Below the pieces are notes generated by a model that searched no databases, was not told where the DNA came from, and saw only the letters and a list, made by a program, of their open reading frames with translations. Positions 62,176-64,000 of a stretch of 64,000 bases of DNA are shown here, piece by piece. Source of the stretch: Thauera humireducens (lineage in GTDB: Bacteria > Pseudomonadota > Gammaproteobacteria > Burkholderiales > Rhodocyclaceae); the NCBI RefSeq assembly GCF_001051995.2, contig NZ_CP014646.1, positions 2,108,001 to 2,172,000 on the forward strand, read 5' to 3'. Position 1 is the first letter of the stretch; each line of letters begins with the position of its first letter. A program made the position numbers and the translations under genes.

Positions 62176-64000
<1,825 letters not shown>

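Overview
The window is high-GC, densely packed bacterial chromosome with no rRNA, tRNA, CRISPR array or insertion sequence that I can support. Gene order and protein families point to a betaproteobacterium, most likely Rhodocyclales (Thauera/Azoarcus/Aromatoleum-like). The signs are a red-type (form IC) RuBisCO operon with cbbX, and the blocks dusB-fis, lptD-surA-pdxA-rsmA, hemC-hemD-hemX-hemY and amgK-murU. The genus is an inference.

Layout. 1-4368 (minus): rsmE, a two-domain polyphosphate:AMP phosphotransferase, argA and a PAS protein cut by the window edge. 4419-15248 (plus): an inositol-monophosphatase-family enzyme, a phosphoribulokinase, transketolase, gap, pgk, pyk, a CsgG-like lipoprotein and a class II aldolase, with intrinsic terminators separating most units. 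15362-17463 (minus): a GTG-started TIR/transmembrane protein coupled by ATGA to an OmpA-like lipoprotein. 17656-28620: cbbR, divergent from cbbL-cbbS-cbbX-cbbF-cbbP-cbbT-cbbK-cbbA, a complete red-type Calvin-Benson operon. 28962-34441: a DUF3422 membrane protein, an exported intradiol dioxygenase, a GNAT acetyltransferase, tag, purC and a DUF2189 membrane protein. 34584-38532: prlC, xthA, a Crp/Fnr regulator and a small DUF2892 membrane protein. 38616-44290 (minus): lptD-surA-pdxA-rsmA. 44390-48768 (plus): amgK-murU, pepP, ubiH. 48873-51393 (minus): metN-metI-metQ. 51602-57262 (plus): dusB-fis, purH-purD, a YegP-like protein, hemF. 57345-61577 (minus): hemC-hemD-hemX-hemY. 61648-64000 (plus): a thioredoxin-fold protein and ppc, truncated by the window end.

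The main theme is carbon metabolism. Four Calvin/glycolysis enzymes (phosphoribulokinase, transketolase, phosphoglycerate kinase, class II aldolase) occur twice within about 23 kb, once in the scattered central-metabolism set and once in the cbb operon. Only one GAPDH is present, and its cofactor-site residues resemble NADP-preferring enzymes, so it may serve both directions. ppc at the right end adds anaplerotic CO2 fixation.

The most unusual signals are as follows. (1) Three copies of a palindromic element lie only at gene boundaries inside the cbb operon. The core is conserved, but the stem arms differ between copies and still pair within each copy. (2) The TIR-TM plus OmpA-like lipoprotein pair could be an envelope-linked signalling or defence module. 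(3) A perfect 16-bp palindrome lies between a Crp/Fnr gene and the DUF2892 gene, centred 41.5 bp upstream of an inferred start site.
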